From positions 1 to 64,000 of the forward strand of contig NZ_BSTL01000009.1 in NCBI RefSeq assembly GCF_030269485.1: a DNA stretch of 64,000 nt. Reading direction: 5' to 3'. The DNA comes from Actinoplanes sp. NBRC 103695. Its GTDB lineage: Bacteria > Actinomycetota > Actinomycetes > Mycobacteriales > Micromonosporaceae. The notes under the pieces are model-generated. The model did not search any database, was not told the DNA's origin, and saw only the letters and a program-made list of their open reading frames with translations. A program made the position numbers and the translations under genes. How positions within the stretch are numbered: position 1 is the stretch's first letter; every line of letters begins with the position of its first letter. Below are positions 14,961 to 23,174 of this stretch, piece by piece.

Positions 14961-15626
14961 ATGGGGGTGCCAGGGGTTGATGTCCCGGATCATCGGGGGC
15001 GGCTGGGGCTCGATCGGGCCGGGCTGGAGCTCGATCGGAACGCGGATGTCGTGGTCAAGCGGGTCGAGCTGCTCGCCAGTGGGTGGCATGTGCTGCGCCG
15101 GACGACCTACGACTATCGGCACGGTGACGGGTCGTGGAGTTCGGAGAGCCGGGAGACGTACGACCGGGGGAACGGCGCGACGATCCTGCTCTACGACCTG
15201 ACGCGGGAGACCGTGCTGCTGGCGCGGCAGTTCCGCTATCCGGCCTATGTCAACGACCACCCGGACGGGATGCTGCTCGAGACGGCCGCCGGGCTGCTCG
15301 ACGACGACGACCCGGAGACGGCGATCCGGCGCGAGGCGGCCGAGGAACTCGGCGTCGAGGTCGGCGAGCTCGAGCACGTGTTCGACGTCTACATGAGTCC
15401 GGGATCGGTGACCGAGCGGCTGCACTTCTACGCGGCGCCGTACGAACCGGGCAGCCGGACGACCGCCGGCGGTGGGCTGGCCGACGACGGTGAGGACATC
15501 GCGGTCGTCGAGCTGCCGTTCAAGGAGGCGCTCGCCATGTGCCACGACGGGCGGATCGCCGACGCCAAGACCATCATGTTGCTCCAATGGGCGGCTGTCG
15601 GGGGACCGTTCTCCGGCGCACACTGA
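14961..15626 (+). CDS. Nudix hydrolase, GDP-mannose pyrophosphatase-like
   Basis: This 221-residue protein has the Nudix box at about 109-131: AAGLLDDDDPETAIRREAAEELG, with REAAEELG giving the metal-binding glutamates. The frame of strands (LLASGWHVLRRTTYDY, VLLARQFRYPAYV) and the AVVELPFKEALAM tail match the NudK/ADP-ribose pyrophosphatase group, which splits nucleoside diphosphate sugars. The ATG at 14961 is the first in frame. It is followed 3 bp later by the next gene, so the two are likely cotranscribed. Confidence 0.85.
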   Translation: MGVPGVDVPDHRGRLGLDRAGLELDRNADVVVKRVELLASGWHVLRRTTYDYRHGDGSWSSESRETYDRGNGATILLYDLTRETVLLARQFRYPAYVNDHPDGMLLETAAGLLDDDDPETAIRREAAEELGVEVGELEHVFDVYMSPGSVTERLHFYAAPYEPGSRTTAGGGLADDGEDIAVVELPFKEALAMCHDGRIADAKTIMLLQWAAVGGPFSGAH

Positions 15627-15629
15627 GGC

Positions 15630-16181
15630 ATGGTTTTCGCGTCCCGGCGGGTGGCCGCCGTTGATCTGTACGTGTTCCCGGCCGGTGTGCGGCAGCGCGT
15701 CTCCGCGGCCCGCCCGGCCTTGACCGAGGCGCAACTGGCCACTGTGGAGACCGCGGCCAGGCAGTGGTTCCGGCTCTTCGCGCGACGCCCCTCGTCCTCC
15801 CTGGCGGTGCCGTCGGTGCTGGTCGGCGACTGGTGGCGGGAGTTCGTCCGGCACGAGCGGGAGTACGCGGCGTTCGTCGAAGCCGCGGTCGGCCGGGCCC
15901 TGCCCTACTCCGACGTGGCCGGGACTGTCGCGGCCACGTACCGGGAGGCCCGGCGGGACGAGAAGGCCGACCTGCCGCTGATCTTCCGGGTGGACCAGGA
16001 GGCCGGGGTGCCGGATGCGCGGCGATACCTTGCCGACTGTGGCGGGCGCGGCCAGTGCTTCGACGTTCCGGGCGCGGTCTGCCTCCAGCACCTCGGCGGA
16101 CCGGGTCGCGCCACCCGAGGAGACTTCAAAGGACCGCCCGGAGCTGTCGACCTAGGTAGTGACATTGGTGGCGGACTCTGA
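15630..16181 (+). CDS. Glycine-rich-domain-protein-like, unknown
   Basis: This 183-residue protein has a core, residues about 60-90 (LAVPSVLVGDWWREFVRHEREYAAFVEAAVGRALPY), that follows the pattern P-S-x-x-(V/A)-D-x-x-W-H-E-F-x-x-x-T-x-x-Y of proteins annotated as glycine-rich domain-containing. Here H and T are replaced. The tail has two Cys (CGGRGQCFDV) instead of the long Gly/Cys tract of typical members. Function is unknown. It is coupled to the Nudix gene. Confidence 0.5.
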   Translation: MVFASRRVAAVDLYVFPAGVRQRVSAARPALTEAQLATVETAARQWFRLFARRPSSSLAVPSVLVGDWWREFVRHEREYAAFVEAAVGRALPYSDVAGTVAATYREARRDEKADLPLIFRVDQEAGVPDARRYLADCGGRGQCFDVPGAVCLQHLGGPGRATRGDFKGPPGAVDLGSDIGGGL

Positions 16182-16204
16182 CACCGGGGCGTTAGGTTGC
16201 CTGT

Positions 16205-17713
16205 GTGACCTGGGCTTTTGAGGATCTGGAGATTGATCCGGACGCTGTCGAGCTGCGCCGCGCGGGCGTGCGGGTGCCCGTCGAGCCTCAGGTCTTCGAG
16301 GTGCTGGCCTACCTCGTCGCGCACCGGGACCGGGTGGTGTCCAAGGAAGAGCTGATGGACCAGGTCTGGGGCGGCCGGTTCGTCAGCGAGTCGGCCGTGA
16401 CCAGCCGGATCAAGCAGGGCCGCCAGGCGATCGGCGACAACGGGCAGGCGCAGCGGCTGATCCGGACCGTGCACGGCAAAGGCTACCGGTTCGTCGGCAC
16501 GGTTCGTGACGGTGCGGCGTCACCCGCGCCGCGACATGAGCCGGTCGGCTACGCGGAGAGTGACGGGCTGCAGATCGCCTACCAGGTCACCGGCGGCGGG
16601 CCACGGGACATCGTGCTGGTCGCCGGCTTCGTGTCCCACCTCGAACTGGACTGGGCGGACCCGCGCCACGCCGCCTTCCTCGACCGGCTGGGCGGGCTCG
16701 GCCGGCTGATCCGCTTCGACAAGCGTGGCACCGGGCTCTCCGACCGGCCGCGGGACGTCCCCGACCTGGAGACCCGCATGCACGACCTGCTGGCCGTGAT
16801 GGACGCGTCCGGCTCGGGGCGGGCGGTGCTGTTCGGCTACTCCGAAGGCGGGCCGATGGCCGCGCTGCTGGCGGCGATGTACCCGGAGCGGGTCGAGGCG
16901 CTCGTCCTCTACGGCTCCTATGCGAAACGTGAGCGGTCCGACGACTACCCGTGGGCGCCGACCCGGGAGGAACGGCAACGCTACGTCGAACGGCTCGCCG
17001 TCGAATGGAGTTGGGAGGCGGACATGCGGGTGATGGCGCCGTCCGCCGACGACGCGATGGCGCGGTGGTGGGGCCAGCGGGCGCGGGCCGCGGCCACCCC
17101 GTCGACGGTACGGGCGCTGATCGCCATGAACACCCTGGTCGACGTCCGGGACGCGCTGCCGTCGGTTCGCGTGCCGACGCTGGTCCTGCACCGCCGCGGC
17201 GATCGGGACAGCCGCCCCGAGGAGGGCCGCTACCTGGCCGAACATATTCCCGGTGCGCGTTTCGTCGAGCTGCCCGGCGCCGACCACTTCGTGGCGATCG
17301 ACTCCCACCAGATCCTCGACCCGATCGCCGCGTTCCTGACGTCCCTCGGCCCGACGCGGCCACCCGACCTGGCATTACGGGCGGTGCTCGCGATCCGCGG
17401 CACCGTCCCGCCGCTGGCCGTGCCGGTGACGCGCACCCCGGCGGGCGTGCCCGTCGCGATCTACGACGGGCCGGCCACCGCGATCCGCGACATGCTGACC
17501 AAGCCACTCGGAGACGCCCGGCTCGGCCTGCACATCGCGGAGATCGCCAGGGATGGCGCAGTGGTCTCCGGTCCCGGGGTCGACGAGGCGGTACGCCTGG
17601 CCTCGCTCGCGGCGCCCGGTCACTTCCTCGCCTCGGTGACCGTCCGTGACCTGGTGGCGGCCTCCGGGATCGCCCTGGTGGCCGCCGGCGACGGCGTGTT
17701 CAGCCGGCCTTGA
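16205..17713 (+). CDS. Fusion: OmpR-type winged helix, alpha/beta hydrolase and cyclase-domain remnant
   Basis: This 502-residue protein starts with GTG. Residues 1-100 are an OmpR/CadC-type winged helix (LVAHRDRVVSKEELMDQVWGG..., ending RTVHGKGYRFVG). Residues 115-370 are an alpha/beta hydrolase with GYSEGG (Ser213) and a GADHFVAID histidine motif. Residues 380-502 (VPVAIYDGPATAIRDML, LGLHIAEIARDG, VDEAVRLASLAAPGHFLAS, VTVRDLVAASGIAL) follow the C-terminal half of class III nucleotidyl cyclases often fused to such hydrolases. The metal-binding N-terminal half is missing, so it is probably not catalytic. No transmembrane segment is visible, so it is likely a soluble regulator. It overlaps the convergent OsmC gene by 14 bp. 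Confidence 0.85.
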   Translation: MTWAFEDLEIDPDAVELRRAGVRVPVEPQVFEVLAYLVAHRDRVVSKEELMDQVWGGRFVSESAVTSRIKQGRQAIGDNGQAQRLIRTVHGKGYRFVGTVRDGAASPAPRHEPVGYAESDGLQIAYQVTGGGPRDIVLVAGFVSHLELDWADPRHAAFLDRLGGLGRLIRFDKRGTGLSDRPRDVPDLETRMHDLLAVMDASGSGRAVLFGYSEGGPMAALLAAMYPERVEALVLYGSYAKRERSDDYPWAPTREERQRYVERLAVEWSWEADMRVMAPSADDAMARWWGQRARAAATPSTVRALIAMNTLVDVRDALPSVRVPTLVLHRRGDRDSRPEEGRYLAEHIPGARFVELPGADHFVAIDSHQILDPIAAFLTSLGPTRPPDLALRAVLAIRGTVPPLAVPVTRTPAGVPVAIYDGPATAIRDMLTKPLGDARLGLHIAEIARDGAVVSGPGVDEAVRLASLAAPGHFLASVTVRDLVAASGIALVAAGDGVFSRP

Positions 17714-18248
17714 CCTGGATCTCCACCGGGACGCCGTTGGTGAGCACGTCAAGCACCGCCGACCGCTTGCCCGACTGGGTGACCAGCGCGGCGAGCTGCT
17801 CCGGCGAGGCGTCACCACGGACCTCGAAGGTCACCCGGATGCCCTGGTAGCCGTTGCGGACCTCGCTGTTCAGGCCCAGGATGCCCTGCAGGTCGATGTC
17901 GCCCTCCACGGTGGACGTCACCTCGGACAGCGGGATGCCCCGCGCCGCGGCGATGTTCGCCAGGCCGCTGGTCAGGCAGGCGGCCAGCGCGTGCAACAGG
18001 AACTCGACCGGGGTGGGCCCCTGGTCGGAGCCGGTCAGGACGGGCGGGTGGTCGGCGTCGTACTCGTGGTCGACGGCCCGGACATGCTCCTGGCCGGCGC
18101 CGGAGTAGCCGTTGATCGTGGACCGGTTGTGCGTGCCGCTGACCCAGCGGTTGCGGGCCCGGAACTGGAATTGGGCCAGCTCAGGCTGCGCCTGCACCGC
18201 GCCGATCGTGGCGAACAGGGTGCTCGTGTCGACTCCGTTGACGGTCAT
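17700..18248 (-). CDS. OsmC-family protein
   Basis: This 182-residue protein has an N-terminal strand region and DQGPTPVEFLLHALAACLTSGLA (about 76-98) that form the OsmC core with Cys91. The C-terminus reads LDVLTNGVPVEIQV. Canonical OsmC peroxidases have a second cysteine in the later CPV motif; this protein has no other Cys, so a thiol peroxidase cycle using two cysteines is unlikely. The start ATG overlaps the stop of the FAD enzyme by 4 bp, so the two are translated together. Confidence 0.85.
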   Translation of the reverse strand: MTVNGVDTSTLFATIGAVQAQPELAQFQFRARNRWVSGTHNRSTINGYSGAGQEHVRAVDHEYDADHPPVLTGSDQGPTPVEFLLHALAACLTSGLANIAAARGIPLSEVTSTVEGDIDLQGILGLNSEVRNGYQGIRVTFEVRGDASPEQLAALVTQSGKRSAVLDVLTNGVPVEIQVKAG

Positions 18249-19366
18249 ACCAATTCTCCTTGGGGTAGGGCTTCTTTTTGGGGTAGGGCGGCCAGCATCG
18301 TGGCCTCCTCGTCGAGGACGCGGCCGAGTCGCCGCTGCAGTTCGGTGAAGCGCGCCGGCTCCGGGAACCGGGTCATGTCACGGGTGATCGCGAAAACCTC
18401 CGCGGCGGCGGCATCACGCAGCCGCTCGTACTCCGGAAGGTTGTCGAGGTTGCGGGCCAGCAGCTCAGCGTCCCGGAACGCGTCCGTCATGCCGTGGCCG
18501 GTGATCGGGTCGCGGTGGTAGCCGGCGTCGCCGACCAGCGCCCAGCCCGGCCCGGTGGCGCGGCGGCGATGGTTCGGCAGGCGGGCGGCGCCGCGTACCC
18601 GGGAAGTGACGTGACCCTGCCTGACGCGGGCCGCAAGCGACGGGGAAACCTGGGCCAGCAGGTCGGCGAAGCCGGTCGTGGCCTGCGGCGCGATCGACGT
18701 CGGGCCGCACACCCAGACGCAGGATTCGCCGTCGTGCGTCGGGAAGACACCGGCGAAGGCGCCACGGCCGACGTGATACTCGAAGCCACGGTTCTCCAGC
18801 GCGGCGACGTAGACGTAGAAGGTGGCGGCGTCCGCCGGAAAGCTCTCGACGATCTCGGAGCCGACCAGGTTCGCGATCCGGGACCGCACGCCGTCGGCAC
18901 CGACGGTCAGCCGCGCCGGGATGTCACCCCCGCTGGTCCGGACACCCGCGACCCGGCCGTCGCCGCCGCGCAGCGCCTCGGTCGCCGTCACGCCGGTGCG
19001 GATCGTCGCGCCGGCCTCCCGCGCGGCGCCGGCCAGAATCTCGTCGAGCAGGTAGCGTCGCGGCGCGATCAGATGGTCGACGCCCGCATGGTCCCGGATC
19101 GTGCGCACGGTCTCGTCGCCGTCCACGTTGAAAACGACCTGCCGGATCGGGGGTGCGCCGCTCGCCAGGACCGCGTCGAGCAGGCCCCAGCGGGCGAGTT
19201 GCACCACGCCGCCCCTCGCGATGCCGTGCGTGGACAGGGTGTCGGCCGGCGTCCGGGTCCGCTCGACCACGGTGACCCGCAGACCGCGCCGGGCCAGGAG
19301 CATCGCGGTCGCGGCGCCGGCACATCGGCTGCCGACCACTACGACGTCGTTCGCACGCTCGCTCAT
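18245..19366 (-). CDS. FAD-dependent monooxygenase/oxidoreductase
   Basis: This protein has 373 residues from ATG 19366; the frame is open 45 bp further upstream. The dinucleotide fold is VVVVGSRCAGAATAMLLARRG followed by the acidic VVER. The GD motif WALVGDAGYHRDPITGHGM near residue 275-295 binds FAD ribityl. The layout matches PHBH-like hydroxylases and geranylgeranyl-reductase-like enzymes. The substrate is unknown. It is coupled to osmC-like and lies 108 bp from the LysR gene on the same strand, which may control it. Confidence 0.8.
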   Translation of the reverse strand: MSERANDVVVVGSRCAGAATAMLLARRGLRVTVVERTRTPADTLSTHGIARGGVVQLARWGLLDAVLASGAPPIRQVVFNVDGDETVRTIRDHAGVDHLIAPRRYLLDEILAGAAREAGATIRTGVTATEALRGGDGRVAGVRTSGGDIPARLTVGADGVRSRIANLVGSEIVESFPADAATFYVYVAALENRGFEYHVGRGAFAGVFPTHDGESCVWVCGPTSIAPQATTGFADLLAQVSPSLAARVRQGHVTSRVRGAARLPNHRRRATGPGWALVGDAGYHRDPITGHGMTDAFRDAELLARNLDNLPEYERLRDAAAAEVFAITRDMTRFPEPARFTELQRRLGRVLDEEATMLAALPQKEALPQGELV

Positions 19367-19474
19367 GCATCTCACGATGCTGATCAGCGCGCCGCGAACC
19401 TTGGACCTCACATGGAGAACCAGATCTCCACATCTCGTCGTCTTGGCTTTCGCCCTTGCTCAGCTTCGTCTGCC

Positions 19475-20350
19475 TCAGGCAGCGAAGGCGTCTCGGCAAT
19501 GCCGCAGGAAGGCTGTTGCGGCCGGGCTCGGTCTCGGCCGCCAGACGACGGCCAGCAGCGCGGGCACGTCGACGTCCGCGATCGGGCGCGCGACCAGCTC
19601 CGGGAAGCCGGCGGCCATCGACCGGCTGAGCACCGCGACACCCAGCCCGCGCGCGCCGAGATCCGCGACCGCGGTGGGTGCCGACGCCTCGAGCGCGATG
19701 ACCGGCCGCAACCCCGCCGCGGCGCAGGCTTGATCGAAGACGCTGCGGATCCCGGTCCCCAAAGGCAAAGACACGATGGGGTACGTACAAAGCGTCGCCA
19801 ATGGCACATCCGACCGGCCGTCGAGCGGATGCCCCCGCGGCACGATGGCCGCCAGCCCCTCGCTGATGATCACCTCGGCGGAAAGCCCGTCCGGCGGCTC
19901 GCCCGCGATCCCGACCAGTGCCACGTCGGAGGTGCCGGCCCGCACGTCGGCGATCAGCACGTCCGAGTTGCTCTCCCGAAGCTCCAGCTCGACGCCCGGA
20001 TGCTCGTCGTGGAAGGCGGCCAGCGCCCCGAACCACGGTTTGATCTCGCAGCCCAGCACCATGCCCGCGACGAGGCGCCCGCGAACCAGCCCGTTCACGT
20101 CGTCGACCGCGCCGCTCAGCCGCTCGGCCGCCGCGAGGGCGTCGCGTGCGTGAGGCAGCGCGGCGGCCCCCGCCCCGGTCAGTCGTGCGCTGCGCGTGGA
20201 GCGGTCGAACAACTCCGCGCCCAACTCGGACTCCAGCGCACGGATCTGCGCGCTGACCCCCGACTGGCTGATGTGCACCCGCTCGGCGGCCCGGGTGAAG
20301 TTGGCCTCCTCCGCCACCGCCACGAAGTACTCGAGCTGCCGCAGTTCCAT
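19475..20350 (-). CDS. LysR-family transcriptional regulator
   Basis: This protein has 291 residues from ATG 20350 (MELRQLEYFVAVAEEANFTRAAERVHISQSGVS), the classic LysR winged helix. An RSTRSARLTGAG segment ends the domain and an effector-binding region follows from about residue 90 to the end. An in-frame start 8 codons earlier is possible but MELRQLEYF is the family norm. It is divergent from the NTF2-like gene with a 70-bp gap that would hold its operator, and lies upstream of the FAD enzyme and OsmC genes. Confidence 0.9.
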   Translation of the reverse strand: MELRQLEYFVAVAEEANFTRAAERVHISQSGVSAQIRALESELGAELFDRSTRSARLTGAGAAALPHARDALAAAERLSGAVDDVNGLVRGRLVAGMVLGCEIKPWFGALAAFHDEHPGVELELRESNSDVLIADVRAGTSDVALVGIAGEPPDGLSAEVIISEGLAAIVPRGHPLDGRSDVPLATLCTYPIVSLPLGTGIRSVFDQACAAAGLRPVIALEASAPTAVADLGARGLGVAVLSRSMAAGFPELVARPIADVDVPALLAVVWRPRPSPAATAFLRHCRDAFAA

Positions 20351-20420
20351 AACCAATGATTCTAGCGACGACAAGAACTATGAGTTGGACTTGTGGATGC
20401 TCCGGGGTGACGGTGGAGTC

Positions 20421-20792
20421 ATGAGCGAACGAGAGAAGGCCACCAAGCCCGAAGACCTCACCCGCCTGTTCGTCGAGCGCGCCAACGCCAAGGACGCCGA
20501 AGGCCTGGCGCTGCTCTACGAGGAGAACGCCGTGATGGCCTACCCGCCCGGCGAACAGACCGTGGGCCGCGCCGCCATCCAGAAGCTGTGGGAGAACGCC
20601 CTGCCGCACATGCCGGCCTTCGAGCCGGAGGAGCCCCTGCCCACCCTGATCAGCGGCGACCTGGCGTTGACGTCGACGCCGCCCAAGGACGGATCGGGCG
20701 CCCGCGCCCAGGTGGTCCGCCGCCAGCCCGACGGCTCCTGGCTGCGCGTCCTCGACCAGCCCGAGTTCACCAGCCCCGGCCGGCCCGGCTGA
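20421..20792 (+). CDS. SnoaL/NTF2-like protein
   Basis: This protein has 123 residues from ATG 20421. KPEDLTRLFVERANAKDAEGLALLYEENAVMAYPPGE and the VGRAAIQKLWENAL stretch are the typical start of DUF4440/YybH-type NTF2-fold proteins, and SWLRVLDQPEF the usual end. The fold hosts isomerases, dehydratases and ligand-binding proteins; no catalytic residue is assigned. It is divergent from and probably controlled by the LysR regulator. Confidence 0.75.
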   Translation: MSEREKATKPEDLTRLFVERANAKDAEGLALLYEENAVMAYPPGEQTVGRAAIQKLWENALPHMPAFEPEEPLPTLISGDLALTSTPPKDGSGARAQVVRRQPDGSWLRVLDQPEFTSPGRPG

Positions 20793-20827
20793 TCGGTCGC
20801 GTTTCCCGATGCCGGGTCGTGCCCCGG

Positions 20828-20856
20828 GTCCGCCGGGCCGTGTTGCCCCGGCGGAC
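20828..20856. terminator. Bidirectional hairpin between convergent genes
   Basis: GTCCGCCGGG pairs perfectly with CCCGGCGGAC across a 9-nt loop. No T-tract follows on either side, as is common in high-GC actinobacteria. It lies midway between the stops at 20792 and 20878. Confidence 0.55.
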
Positions 20857-20877
20857 GCATCCGGCAGGGGCGGGTCG

Positions 20878-21822
20878 TCAGAGCACCACCACCAGGCGGC
20901 GGTCGGCCTTGCCGGTGGCCTGGCGGGTCCAGGCGTCGGCGATGTCCGCGAAGGCGACCGTCTCGTAGTCGAGTGTCAGCCGGCCGCCGCGCACGTGCTC
21001 CGCGATCACGGCGACCGCGTCGGCCCGCTGCTCCTTGGTCAACTCGGTGTTCGTGTAGCCGAGCAGGCTCAAGTGCTTGCCGCGCAGCGTCGCCGAGTCG
21101 AAGGGTGCGCTCTCGCCGGCCGAGCTGCCCAGGTTGACCAGCCGTCCACCGGGCCGCAGCACGTGCATCGCCGACACCGCCGGCGCCCCGAAGACCGGGT
21201 CCACCACCAGGTCGATCGGCCCCTGCTCGGCCAGTCGCTCGTCGAAGCAGGGCTCGTCCAGCCGGACCACTGCCGATGCCCCGGCCCGCTCGGCCCGGCG
21301 CTGCGCGGCGTCCGACCGGCACTCGGCCACGACCCGGCTCGCGCCGTGCAACCTGGCGAGCTGGATCGCCGCCTGCCCGACAACCCCGCCGCCGCCGAGC
21401 ACCAGCACCTGCTCGCCGGCGCGCAGGTCGCCGCGCCACGTCAACGCCATCAGCGCGGCGACCGCCGACAACCCGAGGGCGGCGACCAGACGATGGTCCA
21501 CACCCTCCGGCAGCGGCACGATGTCGCCGTGCGCGGCCACCGCCCACTCGGCCATGCTGCCGTCGCCCGGACGCATGCCGGCCGACGTCGCGAACCACAC
21601 CGGCGTCCCGTCATCCAGCACGCCGACGCCCTGAACGCCGGGAACATAGGGCGTCGCGGGCGCCCCGAAATACGACGTGCCGGACGCGCACAACAGGTCG
21701 AGCGGCGTGATCGAGGCGGCGGTCACGTGCACCCGGACCTCGCCGGGACCGGTCGCGGGCTCCGGGCGCTCGCTGACCAGCGGTGGCAGGCCGCAGGTGT
21801 CGATGACGGCGGCGCGCATCAT
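20878..21822 (-). CDS. Zinc-type/quinone-oxidoreductase-like dehydrogenase (MDR family)
   Basis: This protein has 314 residues from ATG 21822; a second ATG follows directly. The GroES-like part (VRVHVTAASITPLDLLCASG, PYVPGVQGVGV) is followed by the Rossmann motif VLVLGGGGVVGQAAIQLARL and GGRLVNLGSSAG. It lacks the structural zinc cysteines, so it is a quinone-reductase-type NADPH enzyme. It is last gene of the minus-strand catabolic operon, overlapping the LigA-like stop by an ATGA junction. It probably reduces or oxidises a pathway intermediate; the exact step is unknown. Confidence 0.8.
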   Translation of the reverse strand: MMRAAVIDTCGLPPLVSERPEPATGPGEVRVHVTAASITPLDLLCASGTSYFGAPATPYVPGVQGVGVLDDGTPVWFATSAGMRPGDGSMAEWAVAAHGDIVPLPEGVDHRLVAALGLSAVAALMALTWRGDLRAGEQVLVLGGGGVVGQAAIQLARLHGASRVVAECRSDAAQRRAERAGASAVVRLDEPCFDERLAEQGPIDLVVDPVFGAPAVSAMHVLRPGGRLVNLGSSAGESAPFDSATLRGKHLSLLGYTNTELTKEQRADAVAVIAEHVRGGRLTLDYETVAFADIADAWTRQATGKADRRLVVVL

Positions 21823-22178
21823 GTCGCGATGTCGGGGTAGGGCAAGTCGAAGTGCTGAAGCCGCCGACCGTACGCGATCTGGTATTCCAGCGGGCCGTGG
21901 TCGCGCTCGAACATCGCGATGAACAGCGTCAGCGTCAGGAACGGGTGCGAGCCCAGCTCGAAGAGCTTCACGTGGTCGTGCGTGGTCAGCGCATCGCGTT
22001 CCTCGTCGGTGAACCGGAGCCAGGTGCTGGCCTCGCCGGTGTAGCAGTTGAGCACCGCGTTGGCGCGTTCCGCCTCCCACCAGCTCACCGTCCCGGCCGG
22101 GTCCTCGCGGTAGCGCTCCACCAGCTCGGGATCCCGGTCCACGGTGTACAGAAACTTGTTCAGCAGGTACTTGCTCAT
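21819..22178 (-). CDS. LigA-like small subunit of a class III extradiol dioxygenase
   Basis: This 119-residue protein fits the protocatechuate 4,5-dioxygenase alpha-chain fold: KYLLNKFLYTVDRDPELVERYREDP, then LTTHDHVKLFELGSHPFLTLTL near residue 72-93. The small subunit caps the LigB active site. It overlaps LigB by 4 bp (ATGA) and the dehydrogenase by 4 bp, so it is one translation-coupled series. Confidence 0.8.
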   Translation of the reverse strand: MSKYLLNKFLYTVDRDPELVERYREDPAGTVSWWEAERANAVLNCYTGEASTWLRFTDEERDALTTHDHVKLFELGSHPFLTLTLFIAMFERDHGPLEYQIAYGRRLQHFDLPYPDIAT

Positions 22179-23038
22179 TTCGGCGCCCCGTTCGGATACC
22201 AGGTGAAGTACGCCTCCATGGTGTGGAACAGGTCGAGGCTGTCGACGTAGTCCGCTTTCGCCCCGGCGCCGGCCACGCCCATCATGAGCATGAAGTCCAT
22301 GAAGCCGTGCGTGGCGTTTCCCGGTGCGTGCAGGCTGTCCAGCGTGACCTCGGAGAGACAGCCGTCCAGGTCGCCGGTGGCGATCCACTCCACGGCCCGC
22401 CGGTCGAACTCGGGGTCGGGCCCGTGCGGGCCGAACTGCCGGGGACCGCCCAGCTCCAGCGAGAGGTGGCCGGTGCCGATGATCGCCACCCGCAGGTGCG
22501 ACGGCCACGACTCGACGATCTCGCGGATCGCCTCGCCCAGCTGCACGAAGCGTTTCGGCCGGGGCAGCGGCGGCGCGAAGATGTTGGTGTAGATCGGCAC
22601 GATCGGCAGGTCGGCCTCCGGCCGCAGCGTGATGATCGGGCAGGTGATGCTGTGGTCGATCCGCAGCTCGTTGCTGAACGCCAGGTCGAAGTCGCGGTCG
22701 AGACCCTCGCGCAGCAAGTGGGCGGACAGATCCTCGTCGCCCTTGAGCAGCATCCGCGGCAGCCCGAACTCGCGTTCCTCGTTGTACCAGTTCGCGTCGT
22801 AGAACGGCGCCTTGCCGATGAGGAACTGCGGCATGTTGTCGAGCCAGAGCTGGTGGAAGTGGTCGGACCCGACCATCACCAGCACGTCCGGATTGGCCCG
22901 GGTGAGCGTCTCGCGGAACGCGGTGATCTTGCGTACCCACTCGTCGGCGAAGGGCGGACGGTCCTCGCCGGTGGCAGTGCTGGCGCGGTAGTAGAACGGA
23001 TGATGGGTGGAGGCGATCACCGCTACGACGGTGGCCAC
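22175..23038 (-). CDS. LigB-like catalytic subunit of a class III extradiol dioxygenase
   Basis: This 287-residue protein starts at GTG 23038, preceded by GAGAGGAG. Iron-ligand region IASTHHPFYY (His12/His13) and the VGSDHFHQLW motif (about 58-67) match the LigB fold. GTGHLSLELGG near residue 190 gives the conserved catalytic His region. The enzyme would open an aromatic dihydroxy ring using Fe(II) and O2. The substrate is not protocatechuate by default: no neighbouring LigC, LigI or LigJ homologue is visible, while a citryl-CoA-lyase-like and a CoA-transferase are. Its upstream spacer contains duplicated copies of the end of the previous gene. Confidence 0.85.
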   Translation of the reverse strand: MATVVAVIASTHHPFYYRASTATGEDRPPFADEWVRKITAFRETLTRANPDVLVMVGSDHFHQLWLDNMPQFLIGKAPFYDANWYNEEREFGLPRMLLKGDEDLSAHLLREGLDRDFDLAFSNELRIDHSITCPIITLRPEADLPIVPIYTNIFAPPLPRPKRFVQLGEAIREIVESWPSHLRVAIIGTGHLSLELGGPRQFGPHGPDPEFDRRAVEWIATGDLDGCLSEVTLDSLHAPGNATHGFMDFMLMMGVAGAGAKADYVDSLDLFHTMEAYFTWYPNGAPK

Positions 23039-23064
23039 GGCGGCTCCTCTCTCGGTCTGCGGCT

Positions 23065-23174
23065 GGTTGTCGGGCGAGTGGACCGCGTTGCGTCCGCGGC
23101 CGGTTGTCGGGGCGTGGAACGCGTTGCGGTCGGTGGCTAGTCGTCGGGGGTGTAGACCGCGTTGCGGTCGACGG
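23065..23174 (-). repeat. Three tandem 37-bp copies, one forming the end of the citryl-CoA-lyase-like gene
   Basis: Units begin at 23065, 23102 and 23139. On the minus strand the gene-internal copy encodes DRNAVYTPDD and the stop. The two copies downstream read DRNAFHAP and GRNAVHSPDN in a frame that is already beyond the stop. The 3' end has therefore been duplicated twice into the spacer before ligB. Confidence 0.75.
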
